Assembly: GCF_000218685.1 (NCBI RefSeq)
Contig: NW_006763300.1
Location: 455,360 to 519,359 of the forward strand
DNA from: Serpula lacrymans var. lacrymans S7.9
Lineage: Eukaryota; Basidiomycota; Agaricomycetes; Boletales; Serpulaceae
Direction of reading: 5' to 3'
DNA length: 64,000 nucleotides
In this document: positions 43,113-54,900 of the stretch, in pieces
Layout: every line of letters begins with the position of its first letter
Numbering within the stretch: the first letter of the stretch is position 1
The notes under the pieces: generated by a model
Seen by the model: the letters and a program-made list of their open reading frames with translations, nothing else
Told to the model about the DNA's origin: nothing
Database searches by the model: none
Translations under genes and position numbers: made by a program

Positions 43113-44932
43113 TGTCATGCACCAAAGTTGATTGGTAGCATGGACAGGTGTCAATAATGAAGCGAATATTCAAAAAGACTCGCCTTTGCACCACACAGGC
43201 ACAGTGCCACGTGGAATAGTAATTAATATTGCCCTTTTTGAACTTGTGGCTGATCAGCACCACCTCTATTAGGCAATCCAGTCACGCTCACCTTTGCTTT
43301 TCCATCCGGTACTTTCGGCATTTCGGCATTTCGGCAAATTTTTGCGTTGCCACTGGCTACACATTGCATTGCGCCCTCGCTTTTGTTGTTTCCTTCACTT
43401 CCCTTCCTTTGCCTAGCCCCACCATGGGTCCCTTACTCTTGTTTTTATTCTCACCCAACGGTCGTTTCTGGATCCCCATTTTAGTTCACCTCCTCATCAC
43501 CTCCAGCCTCCTCCTCCTCGTCTTTTTTGCTCCTCCACCATTTCTGATGTCACCACTTCCTATCCGCTTCCGTCGCCAATCCGTTGACTACCACATGCCG
43601 CTGCTGATATCAACAAAGCCCCGGCGGCTGGTTCAAATAGGGCAATAGGTCCATTTTTATGATGTCGATCTACCATCATATACTATCAAAACATTGGTCG
43701 CTCGTCTTGCCTGGTTGGAGCGTGGGTGGGTAGTTTTTGAGCTGGAGAAGGTTCATCCCCTTGCGTCGCCCATGTTCATCGCTGTCCCATTCACTTGGGT
43801 ACACTTATCTTTTTTCCATCGTCTTCGCTACAGCTACACCTACTACACGCTGCCTGGGACTCACTTGTTCCAAATTGGGACTACTCCTCTCCCTCCCTCG
43901 TTTGACCAGGTGGTCCAACAAAACCAGTCCATTAGTAAGGCCATGGAACTGTCAGATTTGGACTAGGTGGTGGACCGGTGGCTCCAGTTTCTTTTTTTTC
44001 AGCAGAATATTCATTTACAGTGCGATTATTTTTGAATTTTAAATCATTTTTATGGACACATATTTTTTAGAATGCCTGACTGACAATAAAGGAACTGTGT
44101 TGATACTGATAGTGTTTTGCCTTGCCCTTTTTTTTACTGCATCTTCCCATGACATCATGATTTTCCTGCTCTCTTTTTGCTATTGGACTTTACTTTATGG
44201 CTGTACAAACCTGTGATATTACTCACAGCATTCATTGTTCTATCCCTTTCTTTTCCTTTTTTTGACAATCTTATCTTGTATTACCTATGCAGGATTTGTC
44301 AGCGTACATTCCTTCCTTCATGTTCTTTCTCATTCTTTTTGCACAGCTATACTGTGCATAGCCTACTTTTCTTTTACTATATAAACCCCTGTATTTTATC
44401 TTGTAAAAACAACAAAAACTCGATTCCAGACTTCTTCTCTAATCTTAAGTCCACTTCTTACTGCTACTTGTGATCCAGTGTGGTCACAACACTTCCCACT
44501 GCTACCACTGTTAATTGCTGTCATCGTCACTTCTCACTTTTGAAGTCATTGTTATCCCTTTCAATTAGAGTCCTTCTGAGCACTACAGTTTGTGCGTCAG
44601 GAGCCTCCTATCACTGGGAACCTCATCACCTCCTCATCCTCATCGTTCTCAAACCTACCTTGTGCTACAATTAGCAAGGTAGTGCTCGTCTATACTCGCC
44701 ACAAAGCCCCTATCTTTCTATATTCCAACTATCTCTCCTCCTCAAAACCCACACCCATACATCACTGGGTTTTACTTTGAAGGGTCGTTATATGTACCAC
44801 CCCACGAACAACCAGACCACTCCACTGTTCTAGGAGGCAAAGCCCATAAACAAGTTCCGTGGAATCTGGGAGGATTGTGTGTTAGTTTGTTTTTGTGTGT
44901 GGTTTTTCTAACAACAGTTCTCATCATCAACA
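43113..44932 (+). mobile_element. LTR-like family B, copy 3 (1820 bp), no TSD
   Basis: It runs from TGTCATGCACCAAAG to TTCTCATCATCAACA. Left flank CTGC and right flank GCGA do not match, and the two sides belong to different elements, so rearrangement or recombination followed insertion. ORF, AATAAA and TATATAAA are placed as in copies 1 and 2. Confidence 0.85.
43424..43966 (+). pseudogene. ORF of family B element, copy 3 (one stop, 180 sense codons)
   Basis: This is the best-kept copy. One frame runs from ACCATGGGT to MELSDLD and stop, broken only by TAG at 43646 where copies 1 and 2 have CAG (IGQ-Q-V). The N-terminal third has one hydrophobic helix (LLITSSLLLLVFFAPPPFL). The middle has PIRFRRQSVDYHMPLL and LEKVHPLASPMFIAVPF. 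The frame is also open upstream to about 43229, with no ATG. No known domain is recognised. Confidence 0.62.
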
Positions 44933-45245
44933 GCGAAGGCAAGTGCCTGGCCTGGTCAGAGGAAAGAGAAAGAGAAATTTTGTATGTAGATCTAATCAAC
45001 AGTAGTTCCACTCTACTGCTGAGCTATAGTACTCCCCTTAACACTGGGGGCCATGTAACGTTTGATCTGATCTCTCTAGTACCTCATCCTGAGGAGCTCA
45101 CCTGCAGGATTGGGGCACACACTTTGTTTCCACAGCTAACCAAAAGCTCAACACCGACTGGCATGAAAGTCTTACTGTTCAAAAGACTTCACTTAACCCT
45201 GTGGTCTGGGTTTGCACAATGTACAAGAGAGTAGTGAGAGCAAGT
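44933..45245 (+). repeat. Dispersed repeat H, copy 2
   Basis: It is homologous to the minus strand of 6690-7060. One frame is open for 119 codons from 44875 with CLAWSEERERE, VPHPEEL and RIGAHTLFP. It may be a coding remnant of an unidentified mobile element. Confidence 0.55.
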
Positions 45246-45250
45246 CCTAA

Positions 45251-45678
45251 TGTAACAACCACGAGTTTGTAGACTCTAGCGCACAACTTAGACAAGCTGT
45301 AGTGAAGTGAGTGGGAGTGGTTACCCCTTAAGATAGGACCAAGTTAGTTGTGGGTAAACAACAGGAGGACTTGCTGAGGAGTCTCCTTGATCTATTGAGG
45401 TTTATATACTACTACAGGGTGTTTGTACTTATATACTATACAGTTGATGAAAGCAGTGGCTGATGATATCATAGGGTGCAGCCCTTTGTGACCAGCTCCA
45501 CTGTGTGAGAGATTTGTATCTAAAAGTAAAGAAGTGCAGTGCAGCGCAAGAAAGTAAAGATACAAGTGGAGTTTAAAACAAAAAGGAAAAGTGCCACATG
45601 GCGCAGCTGTGTGAAAACTAAGAAAAAAATTGAAGTGGAGAATAGAATTTAAATGTCCAAAAATTGTGTATTGTAACA
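45251..45678 (-). mobile_element. LTR family A, full-length copy, 428 bp
   Basis: It runs from TGTAACAACCACGAG to GTGTATTGTAACA. Flanks CCTAA and ACAAT do not match, so no target duplication is visible. Confidence 0.75.
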
Positions 45679-45895
45679 ACAATCTCCCTCTTTTGATAGA
45701 TTGTACCATTATTTCTTAAGTTGTAGTCTTTGAGGTTGTGCTCCAATGCCCCAAGATTGTATCTTGTTGGTGTTGTCACATCCGGAGTATTGCATGGGAT
45801 TCAGGTACAGGGCTATGCTGAGCAGGAGAGCACAAGGGGTGTATCTGAGAGTACCAAAGATTTGGGAGTTCAGACTTGAGGGTCTCTGACTGTTC
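45679..45895. repeat. Fragments of LTR A variant and LTR C
   Basis: 45679-45780 ends in CTTGTTGGTGTTGTCACA like the long A variant. 45781-45895 resembles the promoter-distal end of LTR C on the minus strand (GAGTACCAAAGATTTGGG). Confidence 0.5.
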
Positions 45896-46110
45896 AGAGG
45901 TTCAGGTTGTAATAATCCACAGTAGACTCAGAGAGTACAGAAAAGCAAATTGGACCAGCCGGGGATTGAACCTAGGACCTCCTGCCTATATATGGTGTGC
46001 TCTACCAACTGAGCTACCAGCCCTTGGATATCAACACTCAATTGCACAATGTTGTCTAACAAGGCCCAGGCTTTGACCTTGACAATTCCAACACAGGTTC
46101 CTTAGCCTGT
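45880..46110 (-). repeat. Dispersed repeat carrying a tRNA-like module, copy 2
   Basis: This is the reverse-strand homologue of 4400-4600, covering both sides of the tRNA-like part. Confidence 0.65.
45951..46023 (-). other. tRNA-like sequence, degenerate
   Basis: On the minus strand GGGCTGGTAGCTCAGTTGGT and GGTTCAATCCCCGGC give clear A- and B-box-like blocks, and the acceptor ends can pair. The anticodon stem does not pair well, so it is not a functional tRNA. Confidence 0.55.
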
Positions 46111-46459
46111 GGCACAGATATGACAGCTTGGCAATAGTCAATAGGTTAGTGAGCATGTATTAAGAGTTATTCCTGTAGTAGCATCAGGATGCATGTGCAA
46201 TGAGCTATATTGTACTGTATTGACTTATTGCTACTTAAAACTACTGAATGGAGGCACCCCGCAAAATACTAGAGTTTCCTCGGCCCGCCTTTGAACGGCC
46301 GAATTTTCCCGAAAATCGATTCGGTCACTAAAGCGAGATCTATACGGCACGTGACGGTAAACATACGCGTCAAGGCGTGTCGCTGTGTGCCGACCAACCT
46401 TTATTGCATCGACACGCTTTTTCGTTCCTTATCATTGCTCCACCAGTTATCAAGTTAGT
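46111..46459 (+). promoter_or_regulatory. Upstream region of the Eco1 gene
   Basis: This is the transition from repeats to host DNA. G+C-richer sequence with CACGTGACGG and ACGCGT (MluI-box-like) at about 46349-46372 precedes the gene. In fungi ACGCGT is the cell-cycle MBF site, which would suit a cohesion gene expressed around S phase; this is inference. Confidence 0.4.
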
Positions 46460-47481
46460 ATGTCTGTCCAGAAACAACACACATATGGATCGCGAACCAA
46501 AGTTGATACCTTATCAATTGCACCTCTGAAGAGAAAACAGCCATCCGACACGTCTCTGTCTTCTTCACTGCCATTCAAGAAACGCGTCATATCAAAGCTA
46601 AAGACATCGTCGAACGTCAACGTAAAAACGAGACGAAAGACTTTGACTCAGTTACATTTCTCCTTGGAAACCTCTATACTACGAACGTGTTCTCAATGTG
46701 ATCTATCCTACACTAAGGGTGCTCCGGATGACGAAGAGCTTCACCGGTTACACTGCGCTCGCGTTCAAAGAGGAATGGAATGGGGTCGCGAAGAAGAGAG
46801 AGATAACACCGCCTGTGTTGATGAAATCGAGTCGGGATTGAAGCTTAAGGATGGCAGAAAAGGTCGTATTGTATGCTTTAGAGGAGATGTCGGTGGCAAA
46901 ATCAGATCGAAGGTCTTTCATTTGTCACGTTCTCTAGCTCATTGTGCTTACCGTGAAGTCAGCTATCAAACTTGCTTGAAACGATAAACCTCACACTATC
47001 ATCACCTCCTCTTGCATCACCTACCCTTCAAGCATCGAAAATATATTTATTTCTCATTCCATCACTAACAAAGGCTCGTCGCGAGGATATTGTCGGCTGC
47101 GTCGTGGCACAGCGTATCTCTACTGCGATGGCCGTTGCCTCGAAAGGAAATACCCCACCCAATTTCATCAATTCTACTGAAAAAGACTCCCCGATCCTTA
47201 CTCAAGCGCCTCAGCTCATTGCTGTCGATACAAGCACGGGGCTGTTTTGCCACCCTACTCCTCTTCCGACCTCTCTTGGTATTCCGCGTCTCTTCGTCTC
47301 CTCAACTTACCGCCGTCAGGGCATTGCGAGTCATTTGCTATCTGCTGCTGCTGCGACGTTCATTCACGGCTACCCGCTTGACCCTCGAAAGGGTGAGGTA
47401 GCGTTTACTCAGCCCACTGAGTCGGGGTACGCAATCATGCGAATTTGGGGCGAAGGCAACGTGAGAGTTTATGAGGAGTGA
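46460..47481 (+). CDS. Eco1-type cohesin acetyltransferase, 323 aa
   Basis: It acetylates the Smc3 head during S phase to establish sister-chromatid cohesion, in the nucleus at replication forks. Exons 46460-46912 and 46963-47481 join in phase (50-nt intron GTCTTT..GTCAG). MSVQKQHTYGSR is the first suitable ATG. A PIP-like TLTQLHFSLE comes before a C2H2 zinc finger (RTCSQCDLSYTKG, then HRLHCARV). The C-terminal GNAT part has IPRLFVSSTYRRQGIASHLL (acetyl-CoA loop RRQGIA), EVAFTQPTESGYAIMRIW and VRVYEE, all typical of Eco1/Esco. It is convergent with the next gene, 138 bases between stops. Confidence 0.92.
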
Positions 47482-47619
47482 ATGGAAACGAATATACATA
47501 GGCACGTGAACAAATGTATCATCATCTGGATTTCAAGATATAACCTTTTGGAGCCCACCAACACTGTACACGAAAATATTACACAACCTTGTAAAATGAG
47601 ATATTCAGCGTGGCGATAT

Positions 47620-48610
47620 CTAAATTTTGGAACTTGAGGAGCTTTCAGTCACCTCACGGAAGAGCATTTCAATAACCTTCCCTTCAAATCTGGTCAACCT
47701 GCCATCGCTCACAAGGCCACGCAAAAATTCTACAAGTTCGAATTTAGGCCATGTCACAAGTGCATCAAGACATTCCTGATTGGTTATCCCGACTGATAAG
47801 AAAATAGGAATTAAATATTCCATGTTGGGATTTGCTTTCGCGAGAAAGCGAGAGAGTGATGTGACACCCTTGGTAGTATGAGTTGTTTCCTGAGAGAATG
47901 AGCTCTGAGCTGGCTGTGTCTGCGAAAGAGACTGACATCGCTCGCTTAATTTGATTGAAACGAGGACAGGACTAGAACCTACACCAGATGCAAGCACTAA
48001 CGCTGTAGTGCTACGTGGACGCTGATCTTCCAAGGACCGTAGAACGTTCGTCGCTCGTGTTTGTGTAACTCGTGGAGGCCCGGGCTGGGTAGTTTTCAAG
48101 TTCATCCTGCAGGAGTCACGGTCTTTGTTATCCTCGTTGCTGGTAGCAAGGATAGCGGGTGTACATGTACTTTCTTCAGCTGCCGTTCGTTTGCGTTGAT
48201 GAAATGCAGCTTGGGCGAGGACCTTATGTATATAAATGCGCATATGAGGTAACCGTCTTGATGCCAATGAGTTGAAGATGGGTAGTACTTCCATAACCTG
48301 CTCATAAATTCAATGTGATAAGACTACTTAACAGGCAACAAGATAGCTTACGAACCCTCTGATAAAACATCTCCCACCTCTGTTCCCCTTGGTGCGTCGG
48401 CTTGATACCTATCTCAAAGTGCTCATAAGCGAGCAGCCTAAGTACCAGCTTTGATCTGACCATGAGCCTCGGAATCAGCACAGGAGTTAATAGTAACCTT
48501 GCCTTGATATCTGCGAACTTTTTCTCGTCCTCCTTAGACGATGATAACCCTAAAGCGTCCCGAAATCGACGAGACGCCTGTCCTTTAGTGGATTTGTAAC
48601 AATGGGCCAT
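47620..48610 (-). CDS. Unknown protein, 310 aa, two exons
   Basis: Not recognised. Exon 48356-48610 opens MAHCYKSTKGQASRRFRDAL, with a stretch like VLIPRLMVRSKLVLRLLAYE. Exon 47620-48297 continues VMEVLPIFNSLASRRLPHMR. The joining intron uses GTTCGT..CAG, which keeps phase; the alternative GTAAGC donor does not. The protein is basic with a Ser/Thr-rich, probably disordered middle, and a helical end (LVTWPKFELVEFLRGLVSDG). No catalytic motif is visible. Codon use and splicing look like a real host gene. Confidence 0.7.
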
Positions 48611-48947
48611 TATCTGATGGTAGTGATCTCCAGTGGCACCTTCGTCAGATTACGTCCTATATTTATGGTCCAAATCGAAATACTTGTGAACAATCTTAAA
48701 CCGGCTACGAAGCTGTTCTTCACTAATCAGTGCATCGATGAGACCTTCAAATATCGCACGTGTTACAGGCTTCTCACAGAGCACGGGCCGCATCCGCATG
48801 ACCCGTTGTCGAATAATCTATTGAGATAAAGATAAAAAACATACAAGATTTTTTTGAGCCAACATTTAGGCGTGAGGTTCGTAATTGTACATTCATACGC
48901 AATATCCAACACTCGAAAGAATTTCCATGATATCCCATTGATAGGGT

Positions 48948-51900
48948 TCAAGCTTCCACTTTGACAGTCTGTGGCATCTTGCTGGGAGGAGGGACGAAGG
49001 TCTGATAAAGGATCAGCAAGTATGTCAGGAAGACAGGTTAAGTGTCTCACTCTTGTCTTGATACCTCCAGCAGCGGGCAATCTAGTTGATCCTGCACTCA
49101 ACCAGGCATCGACCTCGGAAGCAGCACCGCGACCCTCGCTGTTGAAAGGGGGATGAATATCTAAGGATGAGATCAGAAGCAAAAAACATACTTGATACCC
49201 CAGACAATCAATGACTGCCCACGGCGACAATCACCCGCTGCGAATATTCCCTCTACATTGGTGGAATATTTCTGGGATCACAGGTAAGAGCAAGAAAAGG
49301 AGAACTTCGGTGACACCAACCTTAGGGGCTGTTTGAATATTCGACCTGGCATCCTGCTTCACTCCGAAAGCGTTAACAACTTCCGCTTGAGGACCAAGGA
49401 AACCAAGGGCAAGGAAAACAAGTTGCGCTGGGAAGAATTTCTGTGAGCCAGGCACTTCCTCCATCTTCCATCTGCCACCGCTATCTTTCGTCCACTCAAC
49501 TCGCACTACATTAAGGGTCATATCAATGCGATTTCATCAACAAAACGAACAAGATTACCTGTATTCAAGCCTTTGAGTTTTCCATCGTCATCAACTATAA
49601 ACTCTTTTGTAGATATACAGTACTCCCTGGGATCTGAAAAGCCTGTCAGCCAATTTGATGTCGAACGATCATTAATTGAAATCTTACCATTTCCAAAGTG
49701 AGCAGCTACTTCAGTATGTCCGTAATCCGTTCGGAAAACTCTTCAAACGAAGAAAATTAGATAATAAATCGATTATGGTGTCGATGTGGCTCACCGAGGC
49801 CACTGAGGCCAAGGGTTGTCCCTTCCTCGCGAAGCAGGTGGCTTTGGCAGCAACTCGAAGTTGGTCACAGATTTTGCGCCATGTCGCATTGATGTTCCGA
49901 TACAATCATTACCCGTGTCACCTCCACCAATGACAATGACGTCCTTGCCGCGGGCATTGATGTAGCCCCCATCTTGCAACTCCGAATCAAGAAGAGATTT
50001 GGTGTTCAGCTGGTGTTTGTGCAAAATTAGTACGACAGATAAGTGAGCGAAAGCGAGAAATTAACCTGTAAAAACTCCATGGCAAAGTGAATGCCATCGA
50101 CCTGGCGATTTGGGATTTTCAAATCGCGGGGCCAGGTGGCCCCGGTACAAACAACAACAGCATCATTCTCGTCTTGCAGTGCAGCTGCATCAACATTGAC
50201 GCCAACGTGGGCATTATTAACAAAAGTCTGATGATGATGATTATTAGCTGTAATATATCAGAGCGTGTATGGATTAAATGCATACCACACCCTCCGCCTC
50301 CATAAGATCTATCCGACGTTGCACGATGGCCTTGTCGAGCTTCATGCTTTATTCAGGAGTATATCAGATCCAGATGCCAGAATCATAAGCGCATAGACTT
50401 ACTTCGGAATTCCATACATGAGTAAGCCGCCCATACGATCATTACGGTCGTAAACCGTAACCAGATGTCCAGCTTTGTTAAGTTGGTCGGCACACGCCAA
50501 ACCTGCAGGTCCAGAGCCAATGATAGCAACCCTTTTACCGGTTCGGAAGGATGGAGGGTTCGGTGCCATCCAACCCATCTCAAAGCCCTGTAAAATGGTG
50601 ATCAGAGACGATTTAGTATCTCATAAGTACCATATTTACCTTATCGATGATAGCGCACTCAATACTCTTAATACCTACAGGTTGCTCGTTAATTCCCAAA
50701 ACACATGCGCCCTCGCATGGGGCTGGGCAAACTCGACCAGTGAATTCAGGGAAATTGTTTGTCATCAAAAGACGGTTGAGAGCGTCCTGCCACTGCCCCT
50801 TGAACACCAGATCGTTCCATTTTGGAATAATGTTTGAAATGGGACATCCGGTGTCGGACTGACAGAATGGAACACCACAGTCCATGCAACGAGCAGACTG
50901 GTACTTGAGCTCGCTGTCTGTCAGGCGGTTAGAGATTTCTTTCCAGTCCTTGACACGTTTACGAGGCGGGCGATAAGACTCGTTGAGACGCTGATACTTC
51001 ATAAAACCGCGAGTTTTGTCAAGTTTGTGAAGGCGCTGCTTCGCTGTGGAATCATCAAGCATTGAATCCTCCAAATCTACAACTGCGGGCTCATGGCGCT
51101 TGGGATGGACCAAGCTGGGAGGCTCCTTGGGTAGAAGGATGTCTTCCAAACCTTCAGAAGCAAGATCGACTTGGCTCGCAGTTCGAGAAGGGACCAAGTC
51201 AATAACATTGAGTCGCAATTTCTCATCCTTTTCTTTAGCAGTCTGTTCTTCGAGAACACGTTTGTAGTCCAAAGGCATGACGCGAACGAAAAGAGGGAGA
51301 AGATGGTGGAAGTCATGAAGTACGCGATCCGCTACTTCTGATCCCGTATAATGCCTGTGATCCTCGATGAGGCTTCGTAATGCCGCGATCTCACGAGGGT
51401 CTGTAACTTTTCCAAGCTCGACCATCTCCATGTTGACCTTGGACGCAAATGTATGAGCCGTGTCAAGTACATAAGCAATACCACCACTCATTCCCGCTGC
51501 AAAATTACGCCCAGTCGCTCCTAGGACAACAACGCGGCCACCAGTCATGTATTCACAACCATGGTCACCAGTGCCTTCAACAACAGCATTTGCCCCTGAG
51601 TTGCGCACAGCGAACCGCTCGGCTGCGATACCACGAATAAAGGCTTCACCAGAAGTGGCCCCGTATAAGCAAACGTTGCCTATAATTATATTTTCCTCGG
51701 CCTTGAATGGCGATTGCTTGGGGGGGTAAACAATCAAACGACCACCAGAAAGGCCTTTGCCCACATAGTCGTTAGAATCTCCCTCTAGCTCGATGGTGAT
51801 ACCAGGAGCAAGGAAAGCACCGCATGACTGCCCAGCGGAGCCTCTCATACGGATATGGATAGTGTCTTTGGGAAGGCCCTCTTCTCCATAAAGTTTTGAT

Positions 51901-54900
51901 ATGCGATAAGACAATGAGGTGCCTAGCGCGCGGTCGGTGTTGGTAACGTCGCACTCAACGTGGACAGGAAGACCTTTCGTGAGGGCAGGCTCAGACTCAT
52001 CAATGAATTTGTTATCGAGGCGAATGTACAATTTATGATCCTGCGATCGTACACGGTAGGTCGCTGCACCAGGTCGCATTTGCCATGCAGGCTTTAGAAC
52101 AGCAGACAGGTCCAGATGCGCAGTCTTGATAGTCCTAAGCTTTTCATTGACCTTAAGAACGTCTGCGCGGCCAACCATCTCATTGATAGTCCGGAATCCT
52201 AATTTCGCCATGTAGCCACGAAGATCTTCGGCGAGATAGTAGAAGAAGTTTATGACCTGCTCGGGTTGACCTGCGAACTTCGCACGGAGTTGGGGATCTT
52301 GAGTAGCGATGCCAACTGGGCAGGTGTTCACTAACGAAGAATATCCAGCTACCCGTTAGAGAACCGAAAACACTACAAATAAGAACTTACAGTGGCACTT
52401 GCGCATCATAATACAGCCCATGGCTATCAAAGGTGTGGTGGCGAAGCCCCATTCTTCGGCCCCTAACAAACATGCAATTGCAATATCACGACCAGTCCTT
52501 ATTTGGCCATCAGTTTGCACCGTGACACGACCACGAAGATCGTTCAAAACAAGCGTTTGGTGAGTTTCTGCTAAACCCAATTCCCAAGGAAGGCCGGCAT
52601 ATTTGATACCAGTCCAACGAGAAGCACCGGTTCCACCGTCGTGACCGGATATCAAGATATGGTCCGCCTTTGCTTTAGCGACACCGCTCGCCACAATACC
52701 AACTCCCACTTCTGACACGAGCTTGACGGATACCCGCGCACGAGGGTTGGAGCATTTCAGATCATAGATTAGCTGCTTTAGATCTTCAATGGAATAGATG
52801 TCGTGATGAGGAGGAGGCGAGATGAGGCCCACACCGGCGGTTGAGTGCCGCGTACGAGCGATCGATCCCGAAACCTTATGACCCGGAAGTTCACCACCCT
52901 CACCAGGCTTAGCACCTTGCGCCATTTTAATTTGCAGTTCATCGGCGTCAGCGAGATAGTTCGAGGTGACTCCAAACCGTCCTGAGGCAACTTGTTTGAT
53001 AGCAGACCTCATTGTGTCTTTGTTGGGAAGGACATGGGAACGCTCCGCATCCTCACCTCCCTCACCGGTATTGGACTTGCCGCCAAGACGATTCATAGCA
53101 ACGGCAAGAGTTGAGTGTGCCTCCATCGATATAGAACCATAGGACATCGCTCCAGTCACAAATCGCCGTACTATTTCATTCCAAGGCTCCACTTGCTCGA
53201 TCGGGATCGGGGTTGCAGTTTCGTACCGGAAGTCCAACAAACCACGAAGATGAACAGACTTTGTTTGATCGTTAGCATTTTGAGCGTATGCGTCATATGC
53301 CTTCTGATTCTTTTCCCTCACAGCATCCTGTAAGTTGGCGATACCAGCAGGGTCGTTGATATGCGCCTCGCCTCCATCGCGCCAGTGATATTCACCAGAT
53401 TCCGGCATGCCTGGGGGTACAATAGTGTCCCGAGATGGCCACCCGCGTTCGTGAAGTTCGAAAGCATCCATAGCGAGAAGGTCGAATGTAGCACCCTGGA
53501 CTCGCGATGCAGTGCCAATAAAGCATCGCTCTACCACTTCACTGTGAAGACCAAGAGCCTCGAAAATCTGTGCACCTTTATAAGACTGCAGGGTGGAAAT
53601 ACCCATCTTCGACATGACCTTCAAGATACCATTGTCGATAGATTGGTGATAGTTTTCCATTAACCCTTGCATGGTTTGGTCGCCTTTTATACTAAAAAAA
53701 ATATAAGAATATTTTTTGGTAGAACAGGAAGCCAATTACTTACAGGCCCTCTCGTCCAATTTTATGGATAGTTTCCAACATCAACCAAGGACATATCGCA
53801 TCAGCACCATACCCCACAAGAACACACAAGTGGTGTACTTCTCGTGCTTCTGCTGTCTCCACCATAAGTGCCACTTTGGCGCGCTTCTTTTGTAATACCA
53901 AATGATGGTGGACGCCTCCACAAGCGACCAATGCAGACAAGGGAACTCGGGAAGGACCAGTGGCGCGATCAGATAACACGACAACCTTCATGCCGTCATC
54001 AATTGCTTGCGTGGCCTCGCTGCAGACACGTTGAAGAGCAAGCTGGTAGCCGGGCAGGCCCTCTTCCTTCGGGAAGGTAATGTCAATTGTGACAGATGGC
54101 CAACCAGTGTATGCCTGCTTGAGGTTTTTCATGGCATTCATTTCTTGAATAGAGATGAGAGGCGAGGGAAGGAGGATGCGGTGGCACTGTTCCGGCTTCA
54201 TCTCCAGAAGATTTCCTTCAGGCCCGACATATGCCTCAAGTGACATAACTATGCTCTCGCGAATAGGATCTATTGGCGGGTTCGTAACTTGTGCAAAGAG
54301 CTGTCGGAAATAGTCGTAAATTAGGCGAGGCTGCGTGGCCATTGCCGCCAAAGGGGCGTCGTTGCCCATGGATCCTAGGGCTTCTTTGCCGCTGGATACC
54401 ATGGGCAACATGAGCAAGCTTAGTTGCTCAACTGTGTAGCCGAATGCGAGTAGTTTTGGATCGCAGCTAAGTGGTGCATCATCAATGATAGGGTCGATGG
54501 GAGTATTGCTACGTATGACACGTTTGACGATATTGGGTACGTGAAGAACGTGGGTTTCTACCCAAGACGCGAAATTCTGCTTCGTCGCTGTGTTCCGCTT
54601 CAACTCCTTATCATCAACGATCCTACCCTCCAAAGTGTCAACAAGGAGCATACGTCCAGGCTTGAGGCGGCCTTTCTGTACAACCTTCTCGGGCGGAATG
54701 AACACGGCTCCAACCTCAGAAGCACATACCATGATGTCCTCGTTGGTAACGACGAAGCGACAAGGTCTAAGACCATTCCGATCAAGATTGGCACCGCAGT
54801 AGCGGCCATCGCTGAAAGTGAACAAAGCCGGTCCATCCCACGGTTCTTGAAGACACGCGGCCCAGTTGTAAAATGCCTTTTTCTCAGCTTCCATATGCTC

